Positions 1 through 14,959 of a stretch of 64,000 bases of DNA are shown here, piece by piece. The first letter of the stretch is position 1, and every line of letters starts with the position of its first letter. The translations under genes were made by a program, and so were the position numbers. The notes below the pieces were generated by a model, which worked only from the letters and a program-made list of their open reading frames with translations, was not told the origin of the DNA and did no database searches. The DNA lies in contig CM056576.1 of assembly GCA_029721435.1 (NCBI GenBank), positions 118,037,166-118,101,165 of the forward strand. The letters run 5' to 3'. The stretch comes from Gymnothorax reevesii. Taxonomy: Eukaryota > Chordata > Actinopteri > Anguilliformes > Muraenidae.

Positions 1-2420
1 CACAAATTCTGTAATGCCTTCAATGTCTGTCCAAAAAATAACTACTCAGACTGTGAAAACACTGCAAGGTCAAGAACTATGTTACTGGTTAAATACGCTA
101 ATTAAAATCAACAATACTACCTTACATTACATTGGGCAGGCTGGACATTCAATGCAACTAGGTGAAAAAGAACTACATTCACATGATTAGAAATAATGTC
201 ACATCTAAGTATATCCCAGGCCAGGGAGAAACGCAAACTCATGTCAAACAGCTCAGATTGAACAAGGTTAACATTTGCGGAAGAAAATGTCACAAACAAC
301 TCTAAATGACACAGACTAGTTCAAACCATACAGATAGCCAAGTAATTTGCAAGATGGACAGATATAATGGATGCAGTGTTCCACTTTATCACTGATTTAG
401 GTTATTTGTGCTTCTGTGAATTAGTACTCAAGGGTGGGAGCTAATATGCATCCAGCTATTTCTTCATGCTATCCTCCTAGTTTTAAATTCTGAGTACTTG
501 GGTGATGATTTTCCAGCTAAGGAAATATTCATCTGTGTGCTCCCATGGCCGGGCGTTAGGCTACAGTTAGCTGGCTGGCCAAAGTTGAAGGCTCATCCTT
601 AATAAAAAGTAAATAATTTTTAAGAATCAAGACAAAACGGGCTGAGGTGTCTGCGAAGGTTTATTCGTCTCTGGTTTTACATAATGCAAAGAATGTCGAC
701 TATAAATAAATAAATCAATCAATCTTAAGATGCAAACCAGCATAACCGTTTGGTTTTGGCTTCGAAAAAGGTGCCCAGTTCTTCTCAGCTCAATTAATTT
801 TCTAAGACAAAATCAGTAGACATCGTCTGAAGTTCTCGAGACTTGGCATTACAGCTTCCGACATCCCATCGCCCTCATTGAAATATTCTTCAGCATAATT
901 GTTTTTAACTGACAAAAAGCAAGTAAACTGCAACAACGGATGTTGGCATTCGTTGCAGCAGATGACATTTTAATCGAAATATTTGGGAAATAAACAACTA
1001 CACAGCCATTTTTAAGTGTTTTGCTCTTCACCGTCCTTGCGAAGAGGAGGACAATGCAACGCAGGTTGACTTGGAATTCGCGATGCGTTCGGGGGAGCTC
1101 CTGGTTTAACCAGGATGCGAATAACAGCATGCATTATTATCAAATACACAATTTTCATAATCAGGCTTAATTCTTTGAAACCACCCAATAACATATGCCA
1201 GCGAGTGAACCATCCAAATAGGCAGAAATGCAAGGTGAGCACACAGCTCAGGCGACCCGCAGACGAACACAACGGAATGCATAATGTTCGGATCACATCC
1301 ATTTGTGCGTATTTTGAGGACACCACAATTTCCGGCCCCACTTACATTACATTCATTTAGCTGACGCTTGTAACCAAAGCGACTTAGACTTGCACCACGT
1401 GCAGCGAGACGAGTCGTCTATAACAAAAGTAGCCTACAGATAGAATGCGATAACAGTTAATGAGACAGAAATCGCTGTTCAAACTCAAAGTTGGAATATA
1501 GGTCAGCGAAACACTACGGTGATTTCTATGAAACATTGTTGCGCAGCGAGAGATAAATATCTGCCTTTCGCTATTTAAAAGCCGGTAACGCACAGCTTAC
1601 CATAGCATTTCCAATAAGGCAGCATTTTCCAGCAATATTTTCAAAATACCACGGCATTGCACTCAAAAACGATAAGTTGTTCACGATTTATACTAATAGA
1701 ACATTAATTTCGGGGAAGCACACTCACACGTGTAACCCCCAATACCGCGATACGAAAGATGCAGTTGGACTGACTCGCAAATATGAAAAACAAACCAGCT
1801 CTGATGCATATTGCTATGAATGAAAACAAGCTCCCGATGAAATCTCAAAACACTTCTCAAGCGGTTTTTGTACAATAATATATAATCCTGTGCAGTTCCA
1901 GAGTACGCCAGTCGGTCGGACGTCAGTCCAATAATATTATTAATAATAGTAATAAAAAACAATTTCTGTACATGGCTATTGGGGAAAAAAGAAAAATAAA
2001 AGTAAATCATGACCTAGCGTCGTTGTCAGGACACAGGAGGAAAGACTGACTTCCTTTTCTCCACGTAAACTGCGACTAACTGCTCAATTCAAACTGTGCA
2101 ATGCATACAGACAACAGCGCTTATGTCATAGAATAGCAAATTAGTTCTGAGAATTTGGAGGCCGTGCTAAATACACCAACAACGTACATTAACCATGTGA
2201 CTGTCTGTGTTTGGAAGCATCCACCATAAAGGGTGACAAGAAAATCAGGGACAATTATTTTTCTTAAAATCAGTTGGTAAAAATGAACTTTACAGCAGGT
2301 AATTTTCTTGATTTTAGCACAATTCTAAATAAATCATTCCAATGTTTTACAAGGTTGAATCTGCATTTTTATTTAAAGCAAATTAAAAGACGAGGGCAAA
2401 AATAAGATCCTCCCCTGTCC
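1..2420. other. bcl6 upstream intergenic DNA
   Basis: No coding exon, RNA gene or transposon with recognisable ends was found on either strand. Open frames here are short and overlapping, with no conserved protein signature. A slightly CpG-richer patch lies around 1020-1110. The region precedes the presumed bcl6 first exon, so it probably holds its promoter and distal control sequence, but that is inference from position only. Confidence 0.5.
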
Positions 2421-2422
2421 TT

Positions 2423-2428
2423 TATAAA
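2423..2428 (+). promoter_or_regulatory. bcl6: TATA-like box of bcl6
   Basis: TATAAA occurs in the context ctttataaatgg, about 25-30 bp before the first TTCN3GAA site of the presumed noncoding exon. The spacing would suit initiation near 2455. This is inferred from motif and position; no transcript evidence is available. Confidence 0.35.
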
Positions 2429-2444
2429 TGGTACCGCCTGAAGC

Positions 2445-2533
2445 TCAAATTCCGAGAATTGAGCTCTCCTGATTCTTAGAACTGGGGTTCTTAGAAGTGG
2501 TGATGCAAGAAGTTTCTAGGAAAGCCCAACCAG
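2445..2533 (+). other. bcl6: Putative noncoding exon 1 of bcl6
   Basis: The cluster of TTCN3GAA sites is followed by a candidate splice donor, CCAG|GTGATT, after 2533. In mammals BCL6 starts with a noncoding exon carrying BCL6 sites, and the coding start lies in a later exon. The 5' limit is not determined; 2445 is only a plausible start downstream of the TATA-like box. Joining to the exon at about 5714 would make an intron of roughly 3.2 kb. Confidence 0.5.
2450..2522 (+). promoter_or_regulatory. bcl6: Cluster of four BCL6/STAT sites (TTCN3GAA)
   Basis: Four nonamers fit TTCN3GAA within 73 bp: TTCCGAGAA at 2450-2458, TTCTTAGAA at 2473-2481, TTCTTAGAA at 2488-2496 and TTCTAGGAA at 2514-2522. 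The last is, on the other strand, TTCCTAGAA, the high-affinity BCL6 site. BCL6 and STAT factors compete for such sites, and human BCL6 is known to repress itself through sites in its noncoding first exon. Position upstream of an intact bcl6 coding region suggests the same autoregulatory loop in this fish. Confidence 0.7.
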
Positions 2534-5500
2534 GTGATTTTTTTTAATTCTTTATGTCAATTATTTGGCGCGAATGAGAACATTTCCTTTGCTGGTGGTG
2601 TACTTATGGTGTACTCTAGATGTTTTAAAATATTATCCTAAATATTTTGGACAGCTGTGTGTTTCATGATTATCTTTTAAGAGGGCCTTGGCTCCTAACT
2701 GCACTTCAGTCGTATCTGTCTTGCCCTCTTTGGTCTAGTTGGAACGATTAGTTGTACGCTGTATCGCTGGTAATGTTTAGTCCTAAAATGACAGGATGTT
2801 TCGTGGGCTCAATCAAGCGACGATGGCATACAAAAAAAAATGGGTCTACAATTTTGCCTTGATTTTTTTAAGCAGAAAATTCATTTCACGCTTTTTGTTC
2901 CGTTTCAGTTATGACTTATTTGTTGGATCTGTATACATTCAATGATCAAACAAAATTGATCTAAAAGGCTCGGTCCTTTTGACAGTTTTCTTTCAAGTGC
3001 TGCCGACCACTCGATTGCAACTGACTGGGGTCTAGCGTTAGTTCATTCGTCTCTGGTTGCCTCTTTTTAAACGATGTCTATTCATTTGACAGGGCAAACT
3101 AACCAGCGAACGACATTAGATAGGCATGTTTAGCCGCAGAGCAAAATTGGCAAAATATGAACTGTAGGTGGGAATGCAGAACTGGCCGCCGAGCCTGTCT
3201 GGTTAGGTTTCCGAAACTAATCTGAGCTGTGGCGCTTCCACCCGTAATTTTTCCTCCCTCCAGATTTCGCTGGTAGATTTCCGTCGTAGGCTGAAGGGTT
3301 CGGCTGTTTTTGTGTTCCAATGGGACGTGCTCTGAAAGACTACAGCCGTAAAATGAAATTTATATTAACGCGGATGACACCGCAAAGACACGATTGCTCG
3401 TTTACGAAACTTCTGCTGTTATATTAGTTTGCGCTCATAATCTATTCTTACTTTAAAATGTCAAATGCCTACTTTTCAGCTGACCATCAAAATCGAAAAC
3501 GTCCGCTACACCAGGCTAGCGTTGAATAGTCATAATTTTGCTACTGACTACTTTAATCAAGAAGTTTTGTGCTAAATGAAACCTGCCTTGGCACAGTAAT
3601 CCTGCTGTTTGCTTGCGTCTTCTCCTGGCATTCGCCTTGGCCTCCTGACGAACATTTCTCAACTGTCAAGTGAAAGCATTGAGACTCTGGCTTTGGAGGA
3701 AAGGGAAATCTCTCAATCCAGTGTTTGCTTGCTGTTGACACATCCCGTCTATTCTTGGAAAGTGCCCGATTGCTGGTTATTCCGTTTTTAACTCCGTGTT
3801 ATTTAAAAATTTGTCATGTCTTGAATTTACAGGTCATGGAATATTAATTAAATATATTTTCAACACTTATATTAATCTTGAAATCTGAAATTTTGCTTTT
3901 CGTTTTAGATGATAAAAGTATGTATGACTGCACAAAATCATTTCAATGATCTTTTTTTCCTATGATTTTTTTATATATGATTTATTCATTTAATTTTTTT
4001 GGAGGGGGGTTACTGGAGTTTCCGTGCCATACAAAAACGCATATTGCGTTGCGCTTGTTAACTTGTCGGGTTCGCTGAATTGTCCAGGTTGACAGAGACA
4101 TGACAAATAATTAAGAACGCATTGCAGCGGGATTTAATTTAATGAATATATACCGTCTGTATTGTTGCCTTATTCTGGAAATAACTATCCTACTCGAAGT
4201 TGGGGGCGCAACAGTTCTTTAAATTTGACTGTATGCATTCTCTCCGCATGTTGTAACAAATAATAATTTCCCTACGTCGAATGGCTATTTAACAAACAGC
4301 CTAAAGAACAATGTCATTTTCTCTACCTCATGTACATGTTGGTTGGCGAACATCGATACCCTTTGCCTTATGAATGAATAAGGGCTACAATTCTCATGGA
4401 TGCATGATCAACGCATGTTCAACATTTCTATCCAATATGCATTTGGATCTTCAAATTTGCCAACTTTTCACGCCAAGAATTGAATAATAAATTTTCAGCT
4501 GTCGCGACAGGTGTTCGGGTAGTTCTGGGAAATTAATTTATGACAACCATAATTCTGCAACTACTTGTCTTTTTTTCACTGAAATGCATTAAATCCTTCG
4601 TATTTGATCAGAAGGTTCTTTTACTTAGTTAATAGGCTATAGTAATGATGAGACCCACGGTTGGCCCATGCGCCTCCGCTTAGGGAGATGATCGTGCTTA
4701 AAGTCGTCCTATCGATTTTGGTGCGTAAATTGTGGATTGTGGTGCCATCTAGTGTCCAATTTACGCACGTCTTCGTGTGTCCAACGAGACAGCAATTAAA
4801 TGAAATTGGCTTGCTCAATCAAGCAAGAACGTGGTTGTTTTCCATGGTCGTTACAATCAGGGACAATTCTACACAGCTTGTCCAACAAGTAATTATGTGT
4901 TTTATATTAAAATGAAGAAAAATGTAAACAGTTACATGTAGATCGACTCGAGTGCAATAGGGCATCTTCTCAACATTTTAGAACTTATGTTACCTCAGAT
5001 TAAGTTTCGAAAACAGTGCCCGTACGCACATAAGCTCGCAGTCGGTACAATGAAGATATTCCCTTCCTTGTCCATCGCACAGATGCAAGAATGAACCATG
5101 TTTACCCTGGGCGTTTTATTACTATGCTATAAAAATTCAAATCAATTCAGGCAGTGGTGGTCTGTCGCGCGTTTGACAAATACAATCGTCATTTTACGTT
5201 TTCACTCCGTGTTTAGCCGACACCTGGGTAAAAGATTACACGGCAATGTTGAGTGGGTTGGTGCTTGCATGGGTCGAGTCAAGTCACGTGTGTCCGTATA
5301 ATCGTGACTTGTTTGTGCGCCATTAATCAATGTAATTAACTTTTAATTTACCAGTTATTAATTTATTAACTTTTCATTCCTTGAATCACTTTCCACATAG
5401 GATTATCATGCAGTTTTTAGAGAATAGTATGTAGCCTGTGGTAAAGCATTCAGTATTACCATTTTAAGTAATTGGATAGGTTTTGGATTAGATGGCCAAA

Positions 5501-5713
5501 ATTTGTGTGCATTGATCGAAGGTTGACAGAATAATGATGGTCAACCATCCCTGCAGTCCTCGCAATTCATTGGTGGAGCAAGGTCAACAGTGGGTTCGAC
5601 CGAGGTTTAGCAGGTGTTTATGCGCATTTCTCAATAACCTCTGGGCAAGAACACAACTCTGTTGTATCTTCTGAATAATACCCATTCTGAATTACTTTTT
5701 TTTCCACTTTCCA
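2534..5713 (+). other. bcl6 first intron, no recognised element
   Basis: This 3.2-kb stretch between the presumed noncoding exon and the coding-start exon holds no coding exon or transposon I can recognise. It contains a few T-rich and A-rich runs, for example near 3945-4010. Intronic control elements are possible but none could be identified by eye. Confidence 0.4.
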
Positions 5714-5725
5714 GAACTTAACAAA

Positions 5726-9963
<4,238 letters not shown>

Positions 9964-11060
9964 GCAAAATCTAGAGTGTGACGTCGGCCTAGCCTTGGAA
10001 GGCCTCCCTCTCCCTCACACTTCATACAATTGTTTGAAATTGTAGCGCCACACTGTTGGAGACAAAAAGACTTGGCCAGGGAATGCTAACTTAAACGGGT
10101 TTCCTCAACATGTGAAAGTAGAATGAGATGTGGTTATGATGTAGTCACTTTACTGTCTGTGTAATGAACATACACAAAAGTGAGCATGGATATAAGCTTT
10201 CTGATGTGTGTACATAAAGCTTTATTTTGGAGAAATAAAAATGTTCCGTTCGCATTAAAATCCAGTTTTTTAGGATACAGCATTTTATATCAAATAATTT
10301 TTAAGAAGCAAAATACATTTTTGAAGGTGGGTACTTTTTTAGGGTACTACTATTTTTTGGCAAAACTGTATAAAATTCTGAAAATCAAAGTATACTTTGA
10401 GCCTATTCTCAATGTGAAATATTATAATACACTTGGGATTCTAACATTACTTGACCCCGCAAGTTTCAGTGCTGCTTATTTGAACAAGATTGATTTTGTC
10501 AAAAGCAAAGATGAGTAAAAGAGAAATGGAAGCATGAGGGCGACTGCAGTTAGCAATCCCAATTAAAGTGTGAAATGGGCCACTAAGTGTTCTATTATAT
10601 AATAATGTAATGTACAATTGCATCAAATCAGGTTGCACTCTGCTGGCAGAGTAGCTGTGGACATGGCTGAAAATACACATTTTAAAAGGTACTCCTACTG
10701 CTTAACCAAGAAAATATTTTGTTGAAGACTGCTTTCTGATGTGACTGTATAGCTTTTTTCAGTTTGTTTGCTTTGTAAGTGAAGGTTTACACATGTAATG
10801 GTTCAGAAACTGCAGTACTGTAAAATAGCCCTGGCTTCGTGCATGGACTGTGTCCTCCAGGTGCCTTTTAGCTGACTGCAGAGTTTAATTAAGCCCAATT
10901 TTCATGGTACGACTCAAGGACAGTACTTTTCCCCTTGAAGTTCATGCATTTTCTCTACCTGTAAAAAACCAATGCAACATTGCCCGAGTTGTCGTAAATC
11001 TTCAGGAACTGTTTTGAGATTGGACTTTTTTTTAAAACTGCACAGTAATAAAACTTGTTG
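9964..11060 (+). other. bcl6: bcl6 3' UTR with poly(A) signals
   Basis: After the TGA stop the sequence is AT-rich without another coding signature. AATAAA occurs at 10234-10239 and again at 11047-11052. Either could end the mRNA; use of the second would give a 3' UTR of about 1.1 kb. Confidence 0.5.
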
Positions 11061-11900
11061 CAATAAAAAGCATTGTCAAATCTATGAAAAAAAAACTGAA
11101 TTTCTTCACTATTTTGGTGGCATCTTAATCTTTTAAGAACCACCACTAAAGGTGTAGTTTGGTTCTTACTGCACATTGCATGGTACCTTAGTCCATATTT
11201 ATTTTAGAAAATGCTCTCCTGGCAGTAGGCAACAGAATTAGATTACCAGAAAGAACTGCATCATTAAAAAAAAAAGATTTTATTAGATCCAGTTATTTAG
11301 GGCAACTTCAGTATGATCCATTTATACAGCTGGATATATTCCAAAGGAAATTCAGGTTAATTGCCTTACATGGGTACAACTCAGGCATTTTAGTATTCTA
11401 GTTCTACTTCAGTTCACAGCACAGTTGTCTCTATTCTAAAACAATTACATATCCAATACACATCCAAGTGACAAGCAAATTGTCAATAGCCAATGAAGAC
11501 AGAGTAAGACTCGCTCAAAATGTATTGTTGCTCCAGAGGTTGGAAGTCTTCAGAAGTCTGCAAGCCCCACTGTTAGTCATTTCCAATGACATCTGGGTAT
11601 GTTAGCCCAATTCCTTGCAACAAACCAATAACATGCTTGACGTAAAAATGAATCTGCAAGTAAAGGAACCTAGTCATCCAATACTTGAAAAATACCATCA
11701 CCACATCTAGAATGAGTCGCACCAAAAACCACTGCCTCCTCAGAGCCATGGAGCCTCCACGCATCTCCAAGTAGTTCCTGGTGATACAAACTCTTCAAGT
11801 CTGAAATATATTCTACAACATTTTGAATTAAGTGACATCAGATGACTTGTCTCTTAGCAAACTAGGATTCACATTGTAGCAATACACCAATAAAAAAGGA
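11061..11900. other. Convergent intergenic spacer
   Basis: Spacer between the presumed bcl6 3' end and the 3' end of the small minus-strand gene. A 65-codon hydrophobic frame lies on the - strand at 11573-11770, but it is downstream of the other gene's poly(A) signal and has no recognisable family. Confidence 0.4.
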
Positions 11901-11919
11901 AAATACATATGAATTAACT

Positions 11920-11925
11920 TTTATT
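11920..11925 (-). terminator. Poly(A) signal of the small minus-strand gene
   Basis: AATAAA on the - strand, about 165 bases downstream of the TGA at 12089-12091. The distance fits a short 3' UTR. Confidence 0.5.
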
Positions 11926-12088
11926 ATTCATTTTATATTGATCTACACATTTCAAAGGCTAAAACAAGTTTGCTTTCTCTGGACTTACAGCAGTACATTA
12001 AACTAGCATTTATCACCCAGTTTAATGTTTTATCCTTTGCGTTTTTTTAGGTCTGTGCTTTATCAGCTATTAAACCAAACAACCACAA

Positions 12089-14443
12089 TCAAGGGGCCTT
12101 CTCCATGCCTTCCACTTGTTCCAGGCCTTTGAATATCTCCAACTCAGTGAAGTCGTACAAAACTGTATCATTAAGGTCTTCTGGCCCAAGCCTCCAGTGT
12201 TTTTCTTTCTTGGTTGATATCTAAAGAAACATTTTCCTTGGATGACATCCAGAGCTCTGAGGAACCAACTTGAAATTGTATGTTCCTGGGAAATATCCTT
12301 GGCACGCATTAGTTTATATACTGAGTACAAATGAAAACGCACCACTTGAAAAAAGTCAATCTTTAAGTTCAAATGAACTTCAATATAATTTTTATACAAC
12401 AACAACAGTACACAGTGACGTCACCCGACATGCCAGGTGCAAGAAATGCGAGAATTTCAAGTTAACTAACGCTAGGCAATTTTTTGCAAAAACGCCACAT
12501 CTTGCACGCACACCACGGGAAAATGAATTTCACTCTGAATTTGTGCACACATTGCCTTTAAAAGCATGTGAATCCGAAGAAAATTTCACTTCATCACTGA
12601 CACTTGTGAAACGTCGACACTATGCCGCGACTTACAGCCCCTGAATGCGAACATGCCATAGGCATGCTTCAAATTGGCGCCAGCACCAGGGAAATTGCCA
12701 GACGACTACACTGCGCACACACAACGATCGCAAGACTCCATCAAAGGTTTCTGCAAACGGGGAGCACTCGGAACCGTCCTCGACCGGGTCAACAACGTGT
12801 AACAACGGCACGTCAGGACCGTCAGATCGTACGGGATCATGTCCGAGACCGAACACTACCAGCGACAAGAACGGCTGCTCAAGTCCAAGGACGACGTGGA
12901 TTAATTCACCCCAACACCGTACGGAACCGTCTGAGAGCTGCAGGCCTGCGTGCACGACGTCCTTATTTCGGCCCCATATTGATGGATCGTCACCGAAACC
13001 AGCGTCTACAGTGGGCAAACAGGCACCAGAATTGGCGACTACGACAATGGCACGGTGTCATCGTTTTTGACGAGTCACGATTTCATTTAAGGAACGCAGA
13101 TGGCCGTATACGCGTTTGGCGGAGACGTGGTGAACGTTATAACGCCGATTGTGTCGTTCAAATGGACCGTTGGGGTGGTGGCAGCGTTATGGTGTGGGGT
13201 GGAATAAGCTACCGTCACAGAACCCCTCTCCATATCTGCAGAGGAAGGGTGAACGGCGTCTACTACCGGGACCAGGTGCTGCAGAACCATGTTGTGCCGT
13301 TCTTCAACCAACACCACGATGTCCACACGTTCCAACAGCACAACGCAAGGGCACACACTGCAAGGGTGTCCATGCAGTACCTTGCACAGCAGAACATCCC
13401 CGTGCTTCAGTGGCCAGCTCTGTCACCCGACCTCTCCCCTATCGAGCACTTCTGGGATGAAATTGGACGACGTCTTTCACATCGACGAAGATGGACAACA
13501 TCCGAGAACTTGAGGTTGCCCTTGTTCAGGAGTGGAATGCCATCCCTCAGAACACTATCCAGAGACTGATCAACTCCATGCAACAGCGATGCACCGCATG
13601 TGTCAATGCAAATGGCGGTCACACCCGTAATTGACTTTCCTGTTTGATCCCTACACCAGTTAAACCTCTCTCGCGCATTAACATTATCGTGAATGAAATT
13701 GAATGATTTTTACATGTCTTCTTAAATCATTCATTATCTCAAATGCATCATACGTAAATACTTCACATATCAATCCGTGGAGCTATTCCAGATTTCGTGA
13801 GTGGTGCGTTTTCATTTGTACTCAGTATATGCTAATAAAAATGTAAATATTTATGCGGAGGAGCATCTAGGTCGAACCTCTCAGCCATAAGTGCTTTCCA
13901 ATTATTTTATATTTAACAGCGTGTTCTGTGCTGAATAACATTGCATCGTCGTAATTTACAGGTGTTTAAAGGGATTGCAAAGCTCATTGCTATATTAAAA
14001 ACTAAATAACCAACCTCATCATCAGAAACATCCTCCAAAGAGGAATTCAGAGCAGAGAAATCACTGTCGTCCACCTGGAACAAATAAATACATAAGGAAA
14101 TACATAAATACATCATGTTCCTTGTAGCAGTAGTGTTACACAAATGGCTTCTTATTGATAATGTAATTTTTTTGTTCTCTATTGCATGAACCTGTGTAAA
14201 GCCCAATAAATAAGACGTACGACACTCAATAGTTCCCTTACACTTGATAACAGGGACATTTTCAGCTCATAACGGCCACCCATCTAATGTGCAGAGTCAA
14301 TGCTGAACTTTATGTGCAACCGAACCTCTGCCAAGCCATGCATTTGTTCATTAGAGACGTCACCGCACAATTCAAGTAGTACGGGCGCCTACCTCGTTTC
14401 TAGGCATTACACATTCCGCCGAGTCTCCATCGTGCATCTGCAT
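12089..14443 (-). CDS. Unrecognised small three-exon protein gene (80 aa)
   Basis: Three minus-strand exons can be joined, all in phase 0: 14443-14393 (17 codons from ATG, donor GAG|gtaggc), 14074-14015 (20 codons, acceptor ccag|GTGGAC, donor GAG|gttggt) and 12220-12089 (43 codons plus TGA, acceptor tttctttag|ATATCA). The product is 80 residues and starts MQMHDGDSAECVMPRNE. The middle is acidic and Ser/Asp-rich (DDSDFSALNSSLEDVSDDE), followed by a basic KKEKHW and then an acidic tail with DFTELEIFKGLEQ. No signal peptide or membrane segment is seen. Clean splice sites, shared phase, protein-like composition and a poly(A) signal at 11920 argue for a real gene. I do not recognise the family. 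A Tc1 element fills most of intron 2. The weakest points are the GTTGGT donor and exon 3's frame choice. Confidence 0.6.
12319..13827 (+). mobile_element. Tc1-type transposon (element A)
   Basis: Inverted ends CTGAGTACAAATGAAAACGC at left and its complement at right (about 30 bp alike) are flanked by TA, the Tc1/mariner target duplication. It encloses a transposase frame of matching orientation. The whole 1.5-kb copy lies in intron 2 of the small minus-strand gene, in the opposite orientation. Confidence 0.9.
12622..13634 (+). pseudogene. Tc1 transposase, inactivated (element A)
   Basis: The frame opens at ATG 12622 with an N-terminal helix-turn-helix region (about residues 1-110, including a GSTRNRPRPG linker) followed by the DDE catalytic core. 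The first Asp is present in VFDESRF (D150) and the Glu in SPDLSPIEHFW (E275). The middle Asp is replaced: FQQHNARAH has His at 240 instead of Asp. Near 13480 the frame shifts; the expected C-terminus continues in another frame to the TGA at 13632-13634. Both faults make it inactive. Length is otherwise normal for the family. Confidence 0.88.
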
Positions 14444-14725
14444 TTCGGCCGTTTTCCTGTAAACACAAACAGCGAGGCACAAAACTAACGTAACATATAA
14501 CTTGATGGACACGAAAACAGCGTAAATAACATGGTCCTTAGCACCTCTAATAAAGGCTGGGAAATAACATGCTTTTGTGTGATTAAAATGCTTGAGTCAC
14601 ATATTAAACACTTCACTAAGTCGGGCCCACTTCCGGTGCAGGGTGACTCGGTGAAAACAAAACCCTCATGGCCCGTGAAACCGAATTGAAAGTGATGCGA
14701 ACGAAGTAACAAACCATCAAAAAAC

Positions 14726-14849
14726 ATGCCCAAGTCGTGTGCAGTGTTTGGTTGTTCGGATCACAACATGAAGCAGGGAGAGAATTTCATTTCGCGCATT
14801 TCCAAAGGAAAGTAAGCGGCGTGAAGCATGAATAAAAGCTGTCAAAAGA
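14726..14849 (+). pseudogene. THAP-domain fragment, frameshifted
   Basis: From ATG 14726 the frame reads MPKSCAVFGCSDHN, the C-x4-C start of a THAP zinc-finger domain (DNA-binding, shared by THAP proteins and P-element-like transposases). It stops at a TAA at 14813. In the next frame 14805-14849 reads KESKRREA, stop, IKAVKR, matching the usual THAP continuation with TGA in place of the conserved Trp codon. The second metal-binding half is not seen. It is probably a decayed transposon or gene relic, about 280 bp upstream of and divergent from the small minus-strand gene. Confidence 0.6.
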
Positions 14850-14876
14850 TAAAACCCTGATGAATACATGCCAACT

Positions 14877-14952
14877 CTACCGCTTTTGGCGGTAGACTAC
14901 CATTTCGAGGCGTTTCATTCTGGAAAAAAAAAAAACGCCCCAAAAGCGGTAG
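14877..14952. repeat. Nested hairpin sequence
   Basis: CTACCGC-TTTTG-GCGGTAG at 14877-14895 is a perfect 7-bp stem. The segment cgccccaaaagcggtag at 14936-14952 can pair with the same left arm across an A12 run. It may be the end of an unnamed repeat; no target duplication was found. Confidence 0.4.
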
Positions 14953-14959
14953 CAAGTGG

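Noticed and set aside
849..1341. Overlapping open frames on both strands upstream of bcl6
   Set aside because: No family signature, conflicting frames on both strands, and no convincing splice or start context.
11573..11770. 65-codon hydrophobic minus-strand frame
   Set aside because: It lies downstream of the small gene's poly(A) signal, has no recognisable family and no flanking acceptor that would make it an exon.
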